Below are positions 21,183 through 28,928 of a stretch of DNA of 28,928 nt, piece by piece. A program made the position numbers and the translations under genes. The notes below the pieces were generated by a model. It was given only the letters and a program-made list of their open reading frames with translations. It had not been told where the DNA came from and searched no databases. This DNA comes from DATJHM01 sp035493895 (lineage in GTDB: Bacteria > Chloroflexota > Ktedonobacteria > Ktedonobacterales > Ktedonobacteraceae): assembly GCA_035493895.1 (NCBI GenBank), contig DATJHM010000278.1, positions 1 through 28,928 on the forward strand, given 5' to 3'. Each line of letters opens with the position of its first letter. The first letter of the stretch is position 1.

Positions 21183-21309
21183 CGTTTGTCTCAAGATAAG
21201 TGTGCCACACTACTTACCTCATCCTCCTTTTCTCGGGGTCTAAGAGTATATTCTCTAAGACGAATGAGATTGCAGCAAGAAACAGAAAAATGCCTGTTTG
21301 CTCATGCTA

Positions 21310-22203
21310 TCACAAAATTCTTTTGCCCAGCGCTGAAAGTGTGAGTTCGACGGCCAGCTTGGCCGTGGCGTTCTCGCGATCCAATATGGCGTTGACTTCG
21401 ACGACATCCATAGAAACAAGCTGTTTTGTGCGTGCAATTTTCTCCATTGCCAGATGGGCTTCACGATAGCTTAATCCGCCACGCACGGCTGTTCCTACGC
21501 CGGGTGCCTCACGTGGGTCCAGTGAATCCATATCCAGGCTGAGATGGATTGGCTGACCGTCTTTGCCAGCAATTTCGGTGGCACGACGCATTACCTCGGA
21601 AATGCCGTGTTCATCAATATCGGACATGGTGAATACCTGTATATTGTGTTGATGCAATAATTGCTGTTCACCTGGGTCGAGATCGCGCGCACCTACTATG
21701 ACAATATTACCCATTTGAATCTTCGGTTTCCACCCGCCAATCTCGGTAAGATGGCTGTTGCCGAGACCGGCCAATGCTGCAAGGATCATACCGTGAATGT
21801 TGCCAGAAGGCGTGGTCTCGTCGGTGTTAAAATCAGCATGCGCATCGATCCAGATGATGCCAATATTGGGGTGGACGCGTGCAACGCCCATAATAGAGCC
21901 AAGTGCGATGCTATGATCACCACCCAGAATAAGCGGAAACTCCTGCTCTTGCAGTCCTGTACTGATGACGTTGGCTAAATCAAGAGAGACGGCGGTGATA
22001 GGCTCTAAATATTTCAAATGGGTGTTGCCAATGGGCTGACTCTCGGGTTGAGGCACAACAACGTTCCCTATATCATGTACAGTGTGTCCCAGGCTTTGTA
22101 AACGATCGTGTAAGCCTGCATAGCGAATTGCGCTTGGCCCAATATCCACCCCTCGGCGATCCGCCCCCAGATCCATTGGGACGCCGATGATACGAATACG
22201 CAT
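21310..22203 (-). CDS. rocF: Arginase
   Basis: Arginase hydrolyses L-arginine to ornithine and urea with a binuclear manganese centre. The metal-binding motifs are all present: GGDHSIALGS, DAHADFNTDETTPSGNIHGM and SLDMDSLDPREAPG. The SGNIHGM loop favours arginase over agmatinase. The 297-residue length is normal, with GVPMDLGADRRGVDIGPSAIR at the start. GAGGA lies 6 nt before the ATG. It lies 127 nt upstream of ilvE on the same strand. It is divergent from the peptide-binding lipoprotein gene across a 263-nt gap. Confidence 0.93.
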   Translation of the reverse strand: MRIRIIGVPMDLGADRRGVDIGPSAIRYAGLHDRLQSLGHTVHDIGNVVVPQPESQPIGNTHLKYLEPITAVSLDLANVISTGLQEQEFPLILGGDHSIALGSIMGVARVHPNIGIIWIDAHADFNTDETTPSGNIHGMILAALAGLGNSHLTEIGGWKPKIQMGNIVIVGARDLDPGEQQLLHQHNIQVFTMSDIDEHGISEVMRRATEIAGKDGQPIHLSLDMDSLDPREAPGVGTAVRGGLSYREAHLAMEKIARTKQLVSMDVVEVNAILDRENATAKLAVELTLSALGKRIL

Positions 22204-22355
22204 AGATGTTCCTCATGTTCTGCTGGTAAATTGTTGTCAATGAGGCAGGCTTGCTTATGCTGGCAAAATCTGCTCTCTTTGACTGCTAAAAACGGCCTCA
22301 ATCCTTCGATTCAACTCTTCAATTGTGGTAAAGTATGCTGAATGACGAATTGGTT

Positions 22356-22369
22356 ACGAAATATTTCGT
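22356..22369. promoter_or_regulatory. 14-bp palindrome upstream of the peptide-binding protein gene
   Basis: ACGAAATATTTCGT is a perfect palindrome in the 263-nt divergent gap between rocF and the lipoprotein gene, about 100 nt from the latter's start. A weak TTCAAC-18-TATGCT promoter (22310-22339) lies just upstream of it. It is a candidate operator by shape only. Confidence 0.4.
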
Positions 22370-22466
22370 CTCTTGCCCTTGTTGTAAGTATACGGAGGGC
22401 CCTGTCTGCTTGCAAGATGCCGATGGTTGCAGGCGAAATATCGACTTCTGAAAGTGAGGCTGTCCC

Positions 22467-24128
22467 ATGTTTTTCCGCCCCGGGAATGGCTCCTTGAGGC
22501 GTTCTCCTCTTATTTCAGTATTTGTATTTCTCTTTTTTACGACGCTCCCGTTTACTATGGCGGCCTGTGGCGGAAGCTCATCCCCTGTAACCAGTACGAG
22601 GAATACTCCTGTTCCTGCCGCGCAAGAAGTATTGACTCTGCCGAATGTTGGTACCTCAGAAATCAGCACGCTTGATCCCGCTCAGGGGCCCGATCAGAAC
22701 TCTGCCCTCGCTGTTGGGATGATCTATAGCGGTCTGGTGCGCACAGATAAAAACCTGAATGTTATTCCTGATCAGGCAACATGGCAGTCCTCCGCTGATG
22801 ATACAGTATACACTTTTACGCTCAAACCTGGCCTGACGTTCTCCGATGGGACGCCTGTTACTGCTCATGATTATGTCTATACCTGGACGCGCGCGTTGTT
22901 GCCTGCGACGAAATCGCCTGTCGCTAGCTTTTTTGAAGCGCAGATTGTGGGTGCGGATGCGGTTAGCTCCGGGAAATCTACGACGCTGGCAGGTGTGAAG
23001 GCGTTGAATGATGTGACGCTCCAGGTGACCTTAAAGGGACCGACGCCTTATTTTCTGGAAGAGCTCACAACTTCGCTATTTTTCCCTTTGAATAAAAAGG
23101 TGATTGATCAGTTTGGCGACAAAGATTGGGCGCAGCATGTGGTGGGGAACGGTGTGGGCACGGGACCTTTTATGGTCAAGCAATGGGTGCATAATGCGAA
23201 GATGGTGCTGATACCTAATCCTCATTATTATGGAAATAAGACGCGCCTGCACGAAGTCGATATGGTCTTTGTGAGCGATCCGGCTACGGCCTTCAAGTCG
23301 TATCAAGCCAACCAGTATAGCCTCGTCTGGAACATTGATGGCAATGATCAGCTGGGGGCCAGTACGTTACCTGGTTTTACCCGACAGGCGCTGCTGCAAA
23401 CTGATATGCTCTTTTTTGATAATACGCAGCCTCCATTTAACAATGTTGCTGTACGTCAGGCCTTTGCTTACGCAATTGACAAGACGACCCTGGCGAACAC
23501 TGTTCTCAAGGGTTCCGTGCAACCTGCATCGACCATTATTCCTCCTGGTATGCCGGGTTACCAACCCAACTATGCCGGGTTAGGTTTTGATGCAGCCAAA
23601 GCGAAAGCGCTGTTCCAGTCCGTCTATCCAGATGTGACAAAAGTTCCGCCCATTACCTTCTCTTATCCCAATTCGCAGGTTTCTTCATTGGAAGCTCAGG
23701 CTCTACAGCAGATGTGGCAAAATGCGCTGGGCATTCAGGTCAAACTGCTCCCGGTAGAGCTAACGGCCTATAATGATGAGACGGCGCATCATCTGGTACA
23801 GTTTGGTTTTACGCAGTGGGGAGCAGACTTTCCAGATCCCTATGATTGGCTGACACTGAATCTCTTCTCGACGGCCAGCAATAATAATGGGAGTTGGCAT
23901 AATGCCCGATTTGATCAACTGGTGACGCAGGCAGAGACGAAGTCTGGTAGTGAGCGTATCGCGCTGTATCATCAAGCGGAACAACTTGCGATCACTGATG
24001 TCGGCTGGTTGCCATTAGATCATCAGACGCTGGCGGCTGTGATCCCGCCGCAGGTCCATGGCGTGACGTTGAATGGCAATGGCCTCTATTTTGGTGATTG
24101 GTCTGGTGTATATCTGTCACAAAGGTAG
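22467..24128 (+). CDS. Peptide-binding ABC lipoprotein (OppA/DppA-like)
   Basis: This is an extracellular solute-binding protein of family 5, which captures oligopeptides and hands them to an ABC permease. A signal peptide (basic RRS, then hydrophobic residues 15-31) ends in the lipobox MAAC with Cys34 as the lipidated residue, followed by GGSSSP. The mature protein shows LDPAQGPDQNS, VYTFTLKPGLTFSDGTPVTAHDYVYTW in pieces, VGTGPFMVKQW, NNVAVRQAFAYAIDK and a late FTQWGADFPDPYDWL. No permease or ATPase gene adjoins it, so it is an orphan component in this window. It has 553 residues, normal for the family. The ligand cannot be named from sequence. Confidence 0.93.
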   Translation: MFFRPGNGSLRRSPLISVFVFLFFTTLPFTMAACGGSSSPVTSTRNTPVPAAQEVLTLPNVGTSEISTLDPAQGPDQNSALAVGMIYSGLVRTDKNLNVIPDQATWQSSADDTVYTFTLKPGLTFSDGTPVTAHDYVYTWTRALLPATKSPVASFFEAQIVGADAVSSGKSTTLAGVKALNDVTLQVTLKGPTPYFLEELTTSLFFPLNKKVIDQFGDKDWAQHVVGNGVGTGPFMVKQWVHNAKMVLIPNPHYYGNKTRLHEVDMVFVSDPATAFKSYQANQYSLVWNIDGNDQLGASTLPGFTRQALLQTDMLFFDNTQPPFNNVAVRQAFAYAIDKTTLANTVLKGSVQPASTIIPPGMPGYQPNYAGLGFDAAKAKALFQSVYPDVTKVPPITFSYPNSQVSSLEAQALQQMWQNALGIQVKLLPVELTAYNDETAHHLVQFGFTQWGADFPDPYDWLTLNLFSTASNNNGSWHNARFDQLVTQAETKSGSERIALYHQAEQLAITDVGWLPLDHQTLAAVIPPQVHGVTLNGNGLYFGDWSGVYLSQR

Positions 24129-24153
24129 CCAGGGTGGAAAATAGCGCATGAAG

Positions 24154-24199
24154 GGATTTACGGGCTTGACGTGGCAAGGAAGCGAAGGAACCGAAATCC
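24154..24199 (+). terminator. Weak hairpin after the lipoprotein gene
   Basis: GGATTT (24154-24159) with CGG (24161-24163) can pair with CCG (24191-24193) and AAATCC (24194-24199), leaving one bulged A and a 27-nt loop. No T-run follows. It may be a poor terminator; the hairpin at 24267-24290 is a better one. Confidence 0.3.
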
Positions 24200-24211
24200 G
24201 TCCTATGCAGG

Positions 24212-24240
24212 TTGAATCCCTTCCATGCTGATGTTATACT
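24212..24240 (+). promoter_or_regulatory. Promoter for the dehydrogenase gene
   Basis: TTGAAT (24212-24217) and TATACT (24235-24240) are separated by exactly 17 nt, and TG at 24232-24233 makes an extended -10. Transcription would start near 24247, giving a leader of about 174 nt. Confidence 0.7.
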
Positions 24241-24266
24241 GTTTTTGAGGATATTGTTGTGGTTTG

Positions 24267-24290
24267 CCCGCCCATTTTTGGCGGGTTTTC
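24267..24290 (+). terminator. Terminator-like hairpin in the dehydrogenase leader
   Basis: CCCGCC (24267-24272) and GGCGGG (24280-24285) form a 6-bp GC stem over a CATTTTT loop, followed by TTTTC. It lies about 20 nt after the predicted transcription start. It may stop read-through from the upstream lipoprotein gene or attenuate the dehydrogenase transcript itself. Confidence 0.6.
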
Positions 24291-24420
24291 TGTTGGTGAA
24301 ATGCTCTTTTGCATACACGGACAAAAACATATGCCGATGGTTGTGGGGGCAAGCGAAGATGCTTGATGCAATGTTGCAAAATGGCCTATGTTTGGCCTGT
24401 ACCGAGGAGGTGTTTAATTT

Positions 24421-25674
24421 ATGGCTATTGATATAATCAATCCCTATGCAGTCGCAGTCTCGCAATTTGATGAAGCTGCGGGGCGTCTGGGTCTCTCAGA
24501 GACCTTGCGCGCAATACTCCGTAAGCCCAAACGTGAATTAGTCGTGAATTTTCCGGTACGTATGGACAATGGCGATGTAGAAGTATTTACCGGTTATCGA
24601 GTCCAACATAATATTACGCGTGGCCCTGCCAAGGGTGGGATTCGTTTTAGCCCTCATGTCTCCCTCGACGAAGTGCGTGCTCTGGCTATGTGGATGACCT
24701 GGAAATGCGCTGTGGTTGGTATTCCCTTTGGTGGAGCGAAGGGTGGCGTCATTTGTGATCCTCATCAGATGTCCAGTAGTGAACTGGAGCGCATGACACG
24801 TCGTTATACCACCGAGATCGCCGGGCTGATCGGTCCTGATAGCGATATTCCAGCTCCTGATATGAATACAAATGCCCAGGTTATGGCCTGGATGATGGAT
24901 ACCTATTCCATGCACAAGGGTTATTCTATTCCCGCTATGGTTACTGGTAAACCGTTATCTATTGGTGGCAGCGAGGGGCGTCTGGAGGCTACGGCTCGTG
25001 GTGTGCGCGTAGTGACGCATGAGGCCTTGAAGAAGCTGAAAATGCTGCCAGAGTGCTGCACGCTCATTGTGCAGGGATTTGGCAATGTGGGCAGTATCAC
25101 CGCACGTTTGCTAGCCGAGTCAGGATGTAAAGTTGTTGGGTTGAGCGATATCAATGGAGGGGTTTATAATCCTGCGGGCATAGATGTCCATAAAGCATTG
25201 CGCCATTCGCGTGAGCATGGCATGCTGGCGGGATTGACGGGGACCGAGGAGGTGACGAATGCGCAGCTGCTCGAATTGCCCTGTGATATTCTGATTCCCG
25301 CTGCTCTGGAGAACCAGATCACTGGTCAAAATGCCAACCGTATTCAGGCCCGGCTGATCGTTGAAGCTGCCAATGGACCAACAACGCCCGAAGCCGAGCA
25401 CATTCTCAATGCGCGAGGCGTGATGATTGTGCCCGATATTCTGGCGAATGCTGGTGGTGTGACGGTAAGCTACTTTGAATGGGTGCAGGATCTACAGCGC
25501 TTCTTCTGGACCGAGCAGGAAATTAATGCTCGCCTTGAGGAAATTATGATTCGCTCTTTTGAAGCCGTTTACCAGAAAGCACAACAACAGCAAACAAATC
25601 TGCGTATGGGGGCCTATATGCTGGCTGTAGTACGTGTCGCGGAAGCAACTGAAGTGCGCGGGGTCTATCCGTAA
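24421..25674 (+). CDS. gdhA: Glu/Leu/Phe/Val dehydrogenase
   Basis: This enzyme oxidatively deaminates glutamate (or makes it from 2-oxoglutarate and ammonia) using NAD(P). The 417 residues suit the hexameric class. Visible features are YRVQHNITRGPAKGGIRF (about 59-76), substrate and catalytic lysines Lys71, Lys95 and Lys107 in GGAKGG, PAPDMNT (Asp147), and the Rossmann motif VQGFGNVGS with an acidic residue in GLSDINGG that favours NAD. C-terminal VEAANGPTTPEAEHIL and DILANAGGVTVSYFEW are family hallmarks. GAGGAGGT precedes the ATG by about 9 nt. Glutamate is the likely substrate, but leucine or phenylalanine dehydrogenases share this fold. Confidence 0.93.
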   Translation: MAIDIINPYAVAVSQFDEAAGRLGLSETLRAILRKPKRELVVNFPVRMDNGDVEVFTGYRVQHNITRGPAKGGIRFSPHVSLDEVRALAMWMTWKCAVVGIPFGGAKGGVICDPHQMSSSELERMTRRYTTEIAGLIGPDSDIPAPDMNTNAQVMAWMMDTYSMHKGYSIPAMVTGKPLSIGGSEGRLEATARGVRVVTHEALKKLKMLPECCTLIVQGFGNVGSITARLLAESGCKVVGLSDINGGVYNPAGIDVHKALRHSREHGMLAGLTGTEEVTNAQLLELPCDILIPAALENQITGQNANRIQARLIVEAANGPTTPEAEHILNARGVMIVPDILANAGGVTVSYFEWVQDLQRFFWTEQEINARLEEIMIRSFEAVYQKAQQQQTNLRMGAYMLAVVRVAEATEVRGVYP

Positions 25675-25693
25675 GCTGGCGATCACACAGAAT

Positions 25694-25753
25694 GGCTCGC
25701 ATTTCTCCCTACCTGAAAGGGATGGGGGAAATGCGAGCCTTTTTCTATTTTTT
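25694..25753. terminator. Bidirectional terminator between gdhA and recJ
   Basis: A 16-bp stem pairs 25694-25709 (GGCTCGCATTTCTCCC) with 25724-25739 (GGGGGAAATGCGAGCC) with one wobble. A TTTTTCTATTTTTT run follows on the plus strand; this run contains the recJ stop codon. It serves gdhA well; for recJ the minus-strand tail is not T-rich. Confidence 0.9.
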
Positions 25754-27562
25754 CTCGGCAGGCGTCACATCCAGGATCTTGAGCCAGATCTCCTGCTTCG
25801 TCTCGTCCTCCGAAGATTCGATTTTGAAAATGATATCGACATGCGTAACGCCCGCTAACGTCGCTCCCCGCGCTGCTCCCCGCGTAAACGTGCCTGTTTG
25901 CTGAGCTGACCCATTGGCGGCACCAAGCCGTAAGCGAAGATTTTGTTTATTGATGCCACTTGACCATTTATCAAGCAGGCGTAAACCTTCCATTTTGAAA
26001 ATTGGCTCGGGATTCCCGGCTCCAAAGGGGCTCAGCATGCGCATATTTTTGTAGAGATGATAATTGACCAGCTCCATACGTGTAAACGTAAGATCAACTT
26101 TCGGCGCGGCTACCTGCGCTGCTGGTTCTGCTGGCTCAAGCTCGCTATTCTGCTCGTTTGGCCCAGCCAGCTCGTTTTTTTGCTGCTCGTCAGTTTCAAC
26201 GACCCGCTCATTCTCCTGCCAATTGACCAGATGATTATGCAGTTCAGCGATACGTTCGCTGCGAATGGTGAAACCTGCCGCCTGGGCATGACCTCCGTAA
26301 CGTTCCAGACGATCAGCGAAACCGCGTAAAGCGGCAATAAGATTAAAGCCTTTCTGGCTACGGGCTGAGCCGCGACTGAGTTGCGTCTCGCGATCGTTGC
26401 TCAGGACCAGAACCGGTTTGTTGATCTCCTCGACAAGTTTTCCTGCGACGAGGCCAATGATGCCTTCATGCCAGTTATCGCCATTGACCAGAATAACGGG
26501 TTTGCCGGGCTGTAATTGTGCCTGCTCACGTACATTGCGCATCAGCTCTTCGGTCTCTTGTTGCCGTGATATATTGAGTTGCTCCAACTCCTCGACCAGG
26601 GCAGTAGCCTCTTCGGGTTTATCGCTGACAAGGAGCTCGAATGCAATGCTTGCTTCTTTCATGCGACCGGCTGCGTTGATGCGTGGGGCCAGGCCAAAGG
26701 CAATATCGCGCTCACGAATTTTGCCCGGCTGCAAATTTGCTTTCTGTATCAAGGCACACAATCCAGGCTTGCTGGTCGTATTCAAGCGCTGCATTCCCAG
26801 ACGCACAAGCGTATGGTTTTCGCCCAGAAGAGGCGCGATATCAGCAACCGTGCCTATGGCGACCAGATCCAGCAGTTCAAGCTCGTCCTCAGTAGTGCGA
26901 TTGTAAGCCCTGTAGAGGGCCTGTGTAAGCTTGAAGGCAATTCCCACGCCACAGAGGTAGCGCTCGCCGTAGGCACAATCTGAGCGCCAGGGATTGACCA
27001 TTGCGCAGGCATTGGGCAACTGGGCAGGTGGATGATGATGGTCTGTGATGATGACATCAATCCCGAGCTTATAGGCATACTCTACCTGTGCAACATCCGA
27101 ACTGGCGCAGTCGGTCGTGATAATCAGTTGCGTACCACGCTGCTTGAGCTTATCCAGTGCTGGCAGATTCAGACCACAGCCGTCGCGCAAGCGATGGGGA
27201 ATATGATGATCGAGTATGGCTTCCGGCTGTTTTAGCGTGCGCAGAGCGCGATACAGTAGCGCAGAGGATGTGACGCCGTCGGCATCGTAGTCTCCATAAA
27301 CGGTGATATGTTCTTGATTATTGAGGGCAGTCTGAATGCGTGCAACCGCTTTGGGCATATCGATAAGTGTGCGTGGATCAGGCGTACGAGTGTATTCAGC
27401 ACCTAAAAAATCTTGCATCTCTGGAAAGGTGTGAAGGCCACGATTATAGAGTAGCTGTGTATGGAGATTCCCAATGTTTGCCTGCCTGGCTTCCTGGAGA
27501 AAGGATGATGGGAGGAGTGGATAGACCTCCCAGGATGCTGTTGCCTGCTGCGGTAGTTCCAT
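25745..27562 (-). CDS. recJ: Single-stranded-DNA exonuclease RecJ
   Basis: RecJ is a 5'-to-3' ssDNA exonuclease of the DHH phosphoesterase family, used in recombination and mismatch and base-excision repair. Metal-binding motifs are in order: YGDYDADGVTSSAL (91-96 core), LDHHIPHR (117-124), TTDCAS (149-154, usually a DNG/DCG version) and ITDHHHPP (172-179). The DHHA1 domain shows GDNWHEGIIGLVAGKL, GSARSQKGFNL and GGHAQAAGF. An acidic Glu/Gln/Pro/Ala-rich linker (about residues 435-475) precedes the C-terminal OB-fold domain. It has 605 residues. AAGGA precedes the ATG. It lies 24 nt downstream of hemW and is probably co-transcribed with it. Confidence 0.95.
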   Translation of the reverse strand: MELPQQATASWEVYPLLPSSFLQEARQANIGNLHTQLLYNRGLHTFPEMQDFLGAEYTRTPDPRTLIDMPKAVARIQTALNNQEHITVYGDYDADGVTSSALLYRALRTLKQPEAILDHHIPHRLRDGCGLNLPALDKLKQRGTQLIITTDCASSDVAQVEYAYKLGIDVIITDHHHPPAQLPNACAMVNPWRSDCAYGERYLCGVGIAFKLTQALYRAYNRTTEDELELLDLVAIGTVADIAPLLGENHTLVRLGMQRLNTTSKPGLCALIQKANLQPGKIRERDIAFGLAPRINAAGRMKEASIAFELLVSDKPEEATALVEELEQLNISRQQETEELMRNVREQAQLQPGKPVILVNGDNWHEGIIGLVAGKLVEEINKPVLVLSNDRETQLSRGSARSQKGFNLIAALRGFADRLERYGGHAQAAGFTIRSERIAELHNHLVNWQENERVVETDEQQKNELAGPNEQNSELEPAEPAAQVAAPKVDLTFTRMELVNYHLYKNMRMLSPFGAGNPEPIFKMEGLRLLDKWSSGINKQNLRLRLGAANGSAQQTGTFTRGAARGATLAGVTHVDIIFKIESSEDETKQEIWLKILDVTPAEKK

Positions 27563-27586
27563 ATTTTGTTCCTTAATAACGAATAA

Positions 27587-28819
27587 CTAATCGGGCAGAA
27601 GGCGTAGAAAGACCTCATTGCCCAGGAGCCTTCCTCGTGAACTGAGACGCAACCAGCCGTCTTGATACTCCAGGAGTCCCGCCTCTTCTACACTGTGCAG
27701 GCGATCTCCTACAAATTGTGTAAACGAAAGAGAGAAGCGTTCTTCAAACGTTGGGAGATGCAGGCCCATCGCGGTACGCAAACCCAGAAAGGCAGTTTCC
27801 GACATCGCCTGTTCTGTGCTTACGTCTTCGCTTTCGGCCTCGGGGATGTGCTGTGCTTTCAAGCGCTTGATGTATTCAACGGGCTCACGCTCATCAGAGA
27901 AACGGCGATTGGCAAAGCTGGAAGAGGCTCCAGCGCCCATGCCGAAGTAGGGGAGATTCTGCCAGTACGTCAGATTATGGCGGCTGTGTTTGCCCGGAAG
28001 AGCCCAGTTGGAGATCTCATAGTTGATGTAGCCAGCGGTGCGCAGGCGCTCATCTGCATATTCGTACATATCGGCGCAAAGGTCTTCATCGCCCGGCGTA
28101 ATCCGCCCCTCCTCATTCCAGGTATGGAAAGGTGTACCTTCTTCGATAATTAATGAATAGAGTGAGAAATGATCTGGTTCCAGCGCCAGCGCCTGTTCGA
28201 GCGTATCTTGCCAGTGTTGCATCGTCTGCTCAGGCAGACCGAACATGAGATCCAGATTGAGGGAGTCGAAGCCTGCTGCTCGTGCGTAGCGAACGGCCTG
28301 CGAGATTTCTTCGGGTGTATGAATCCGCCCCAGCGTGTTGAGCAAATGGGCGTCGAACGTCTGTGCGCCCATGCTCAAGCGATTAATCCCGGCGGCGCGC
28401 AGACCGACGAGTTGCTCCTGACTTAATGTGCCAGGATTGGCCTCCAGCGTAATTTCTGCGTCAGAATCGACGGCGAAGGCATGGAAGCAGGTGTTGAGCA
28501 GGCGGATGATTTGCTCTACTGTGAGCAGACTGGGCGTGCCTCCGCCAAAAAAGACCGTGCGCGAACGGCGTAGGCGTCCATCATCGTGGCGTGCCATCTT
28601 GCCAACAAGCTCAATTTCTGTGAGCAGGGCGCGCACATATGGCTCACGCAGGGGTAAGAGACCAGCATAGGTATTGAAGTCACAATAATAACAGCGGGTA
28701 TGGCAGAAAGGAATATGCAGGTAAAGAGAAGCTGTCTCTAGAAGCTGCTGTATGGTTTCAGTCGGTTGTAAGAGAGTTTGTGGCAGCGTTTGTTGAGTTG
28801 TTGGCCTGATTACGCTCAT
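27587..28819 (-). CDS. hemW: Radical-SAM heme chaperone HemW
   Basis: HemW is a radical-SAM protein related to coproporphyrinogen dehydrogenase HemN but thought to carry and insert heme. The cluster motif FCHTRCYYCDF gives Cys39, Cys43 and Cys46; the extra cysteine of true HemN is replaced by Phe48, which supports HemW. Other landmarks are VFFGGGTPSLL (89-99), EANPGTL, GINRLSMGAQTF, NLDLMFGLPEQT and GAGASSSF. The 410-residue length is typical, with a C-terminal HTH-like region (LRLSSRGRLLGNEVF). AGGAAA precedes the ATG at 14 nt. It is the promoter-proximal gene of a hemW-recJ pair. Confidence 0.93.
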   Translation of the reverse strand: MSVIRPTTQQTLPQTLLQPTETIQQLLETASLYLHIPFCHTRCYYCDFNTYAGLLPLREPYVRALLTEIELVGKMARHDDGRLRRSRTVFFGGGTPSLLTVEQIIRLLNTCFHAFAVDSDAEITLEANPGTLSQEQLVGLRAAGINRLSMGAQTFDAHLLNTLGRIHTPEEISQAVRYARAAGFDSLNLDLMFGLPEQTMQHWQDTLEQALALEPDHFSLYSLIIEEGTPFHTWNEEGRITPGDEDLCADMYEYADERLRTAGYINYEISNWALPGKHSRHNLTYWQNLPYFGMGAGASSSFANRRFSDEREPVEYIKRLKAQHIPEAESEDVSTEQAMSETAFLGLRTAMGLHLPTFEERFSLSFTQFVGDRLHSVEEAGLLEYQDGWLRLSSRGRLLGNEVFLRLLPD

Positions 28820-28857
28820 GGTTTTCTTATGTTTCCTGGTTCTCCAGCAGGGTTATC

Positions 28858-28928
28858 GTAGGGGCGGGGCTTGTCTCCGCCCATTGATTGCCCTGTCTGT
28901 TGATTGCCCCAGGGCGGAGACAAGCCCC
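28858..28928. repeat. Inverted pair of the GC-rich repeat family, cut by the window end
   Basis: GGGGCTTGTCTCCGCCC (28866-28882) and its exact reverse complement (28912-28928) flank 29 nt that contain a direct repeat of TTGATTGCCC (28884-28893 and 28900-28909). The left arm, with its preceding GTAGGGGC, matches the rplF-side repeat at 23 of 25 positions. The right arm reaches the last base of the window, so the element probably continues. It lies about 40 nt upstream of hemW. Confidence 0.9.

Noticed and set aside
22279..22339. Sigma-70-like promoter upstream of the peptide-binding lipoprotein
   Set aside because: TTGACT at 22279 has no -10 box at proper distance, and TTCAAC-18-TATGCT is a poor match at the -35. 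It is mentioned only with the palindrome.
1..28928. Search for CRISPR arrays, prophage, transposases, toxin-antitoxin pairs and other defence genes
   Set aside because: None were seen. The repeats at 8816-8919 are contiguous 20-nt palindromes without unique spacers, so they are not a CRISPR array.

Overview
The window is a bacterial chromosome segment dominated by a nearly complete ribosomal-protein supercluster. Its best fit is a member of the Chloroflexota, most likely a Ktedonobacteria-like lineage. That placement is an inference from moderate GC content, frequent GTG/TTG starts, enlarged ribosomal proteins and dispersed GC-rich palindromic repeats; I could not run a phylogeny.

Layout, left to right. 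(1) Positions 1-11235 hold the 3' end of tuf followed by the S10 and spc gene strings: rpsJ-rplC-rplD-rplW-rplB-rpsS-rplV-rpsC-rplP-rpmC-rpsQ-rplN-rplX-rplE-rpsZ-rpsH-rplF-rplR-rpsE-rpmD-rplO. (2) Positions 11387-13501 hold secY and adk. The map gene (methionine aminopeptidase) that usually follows adk is absent; a 344-nt gene-free leader with a strong promoter lies there instead. (3) Positions 13846-19496 hold infA-rpmJ-rpsM-rpsK-rpsD-rpoA-rplQ-truA-rplM-rpsI, closed by a strong intrinsic terminator. (4) Positions 19642-28819 are ordinary metabolic and housekeeping genes: a GNAT acetyltransferase (+), a branched-chain aminotransferase and an arginase (both -), a lone peptide-binding lipoprotein (+), a Glu/Leu-type dehydrogenase (+), then recJ and hemW (both -). 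Several of these units end in clear hairpin terminators.

I found no defence island, CRISPR array, prophage, transposase, tRNA or rRNA. The unusual biology is inside the ribosomal operon. L3, L18 and L17 carry internal insertions of about 70-95 residues. S3 and S5, neighbours at the 30S mRNA entrance, both end in long GGDR-type repeat tails. The L3 insertion is bounded by an 11-bp perfect direct repeat spaced exactly 70 codons apart. A GC-rich palindromic repeat family occurs as a short array abutting the rplF stop codon and again as an inverted pair at the right edge of the window. Several intergenic gaps hold hairpins that could be leaders or attenuators; the clearest are tuf-rpsJ, rplO-secY, the pre-infA region and the gdh leader.

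The first three regions build ribosomes, RNA polymerase alpha and the Sec translocon, and supply initiation factor 1, adenylate kinase and a tRNA pseudouridine synthase. In the last region four genes (ilvE-like, arginase, peptide-binding protein, glutamate-type dehydrogenase) all fit peptide and amino-acid nitrogen use, but they sit in separate transcription units, so a joint function is only a suggestion.
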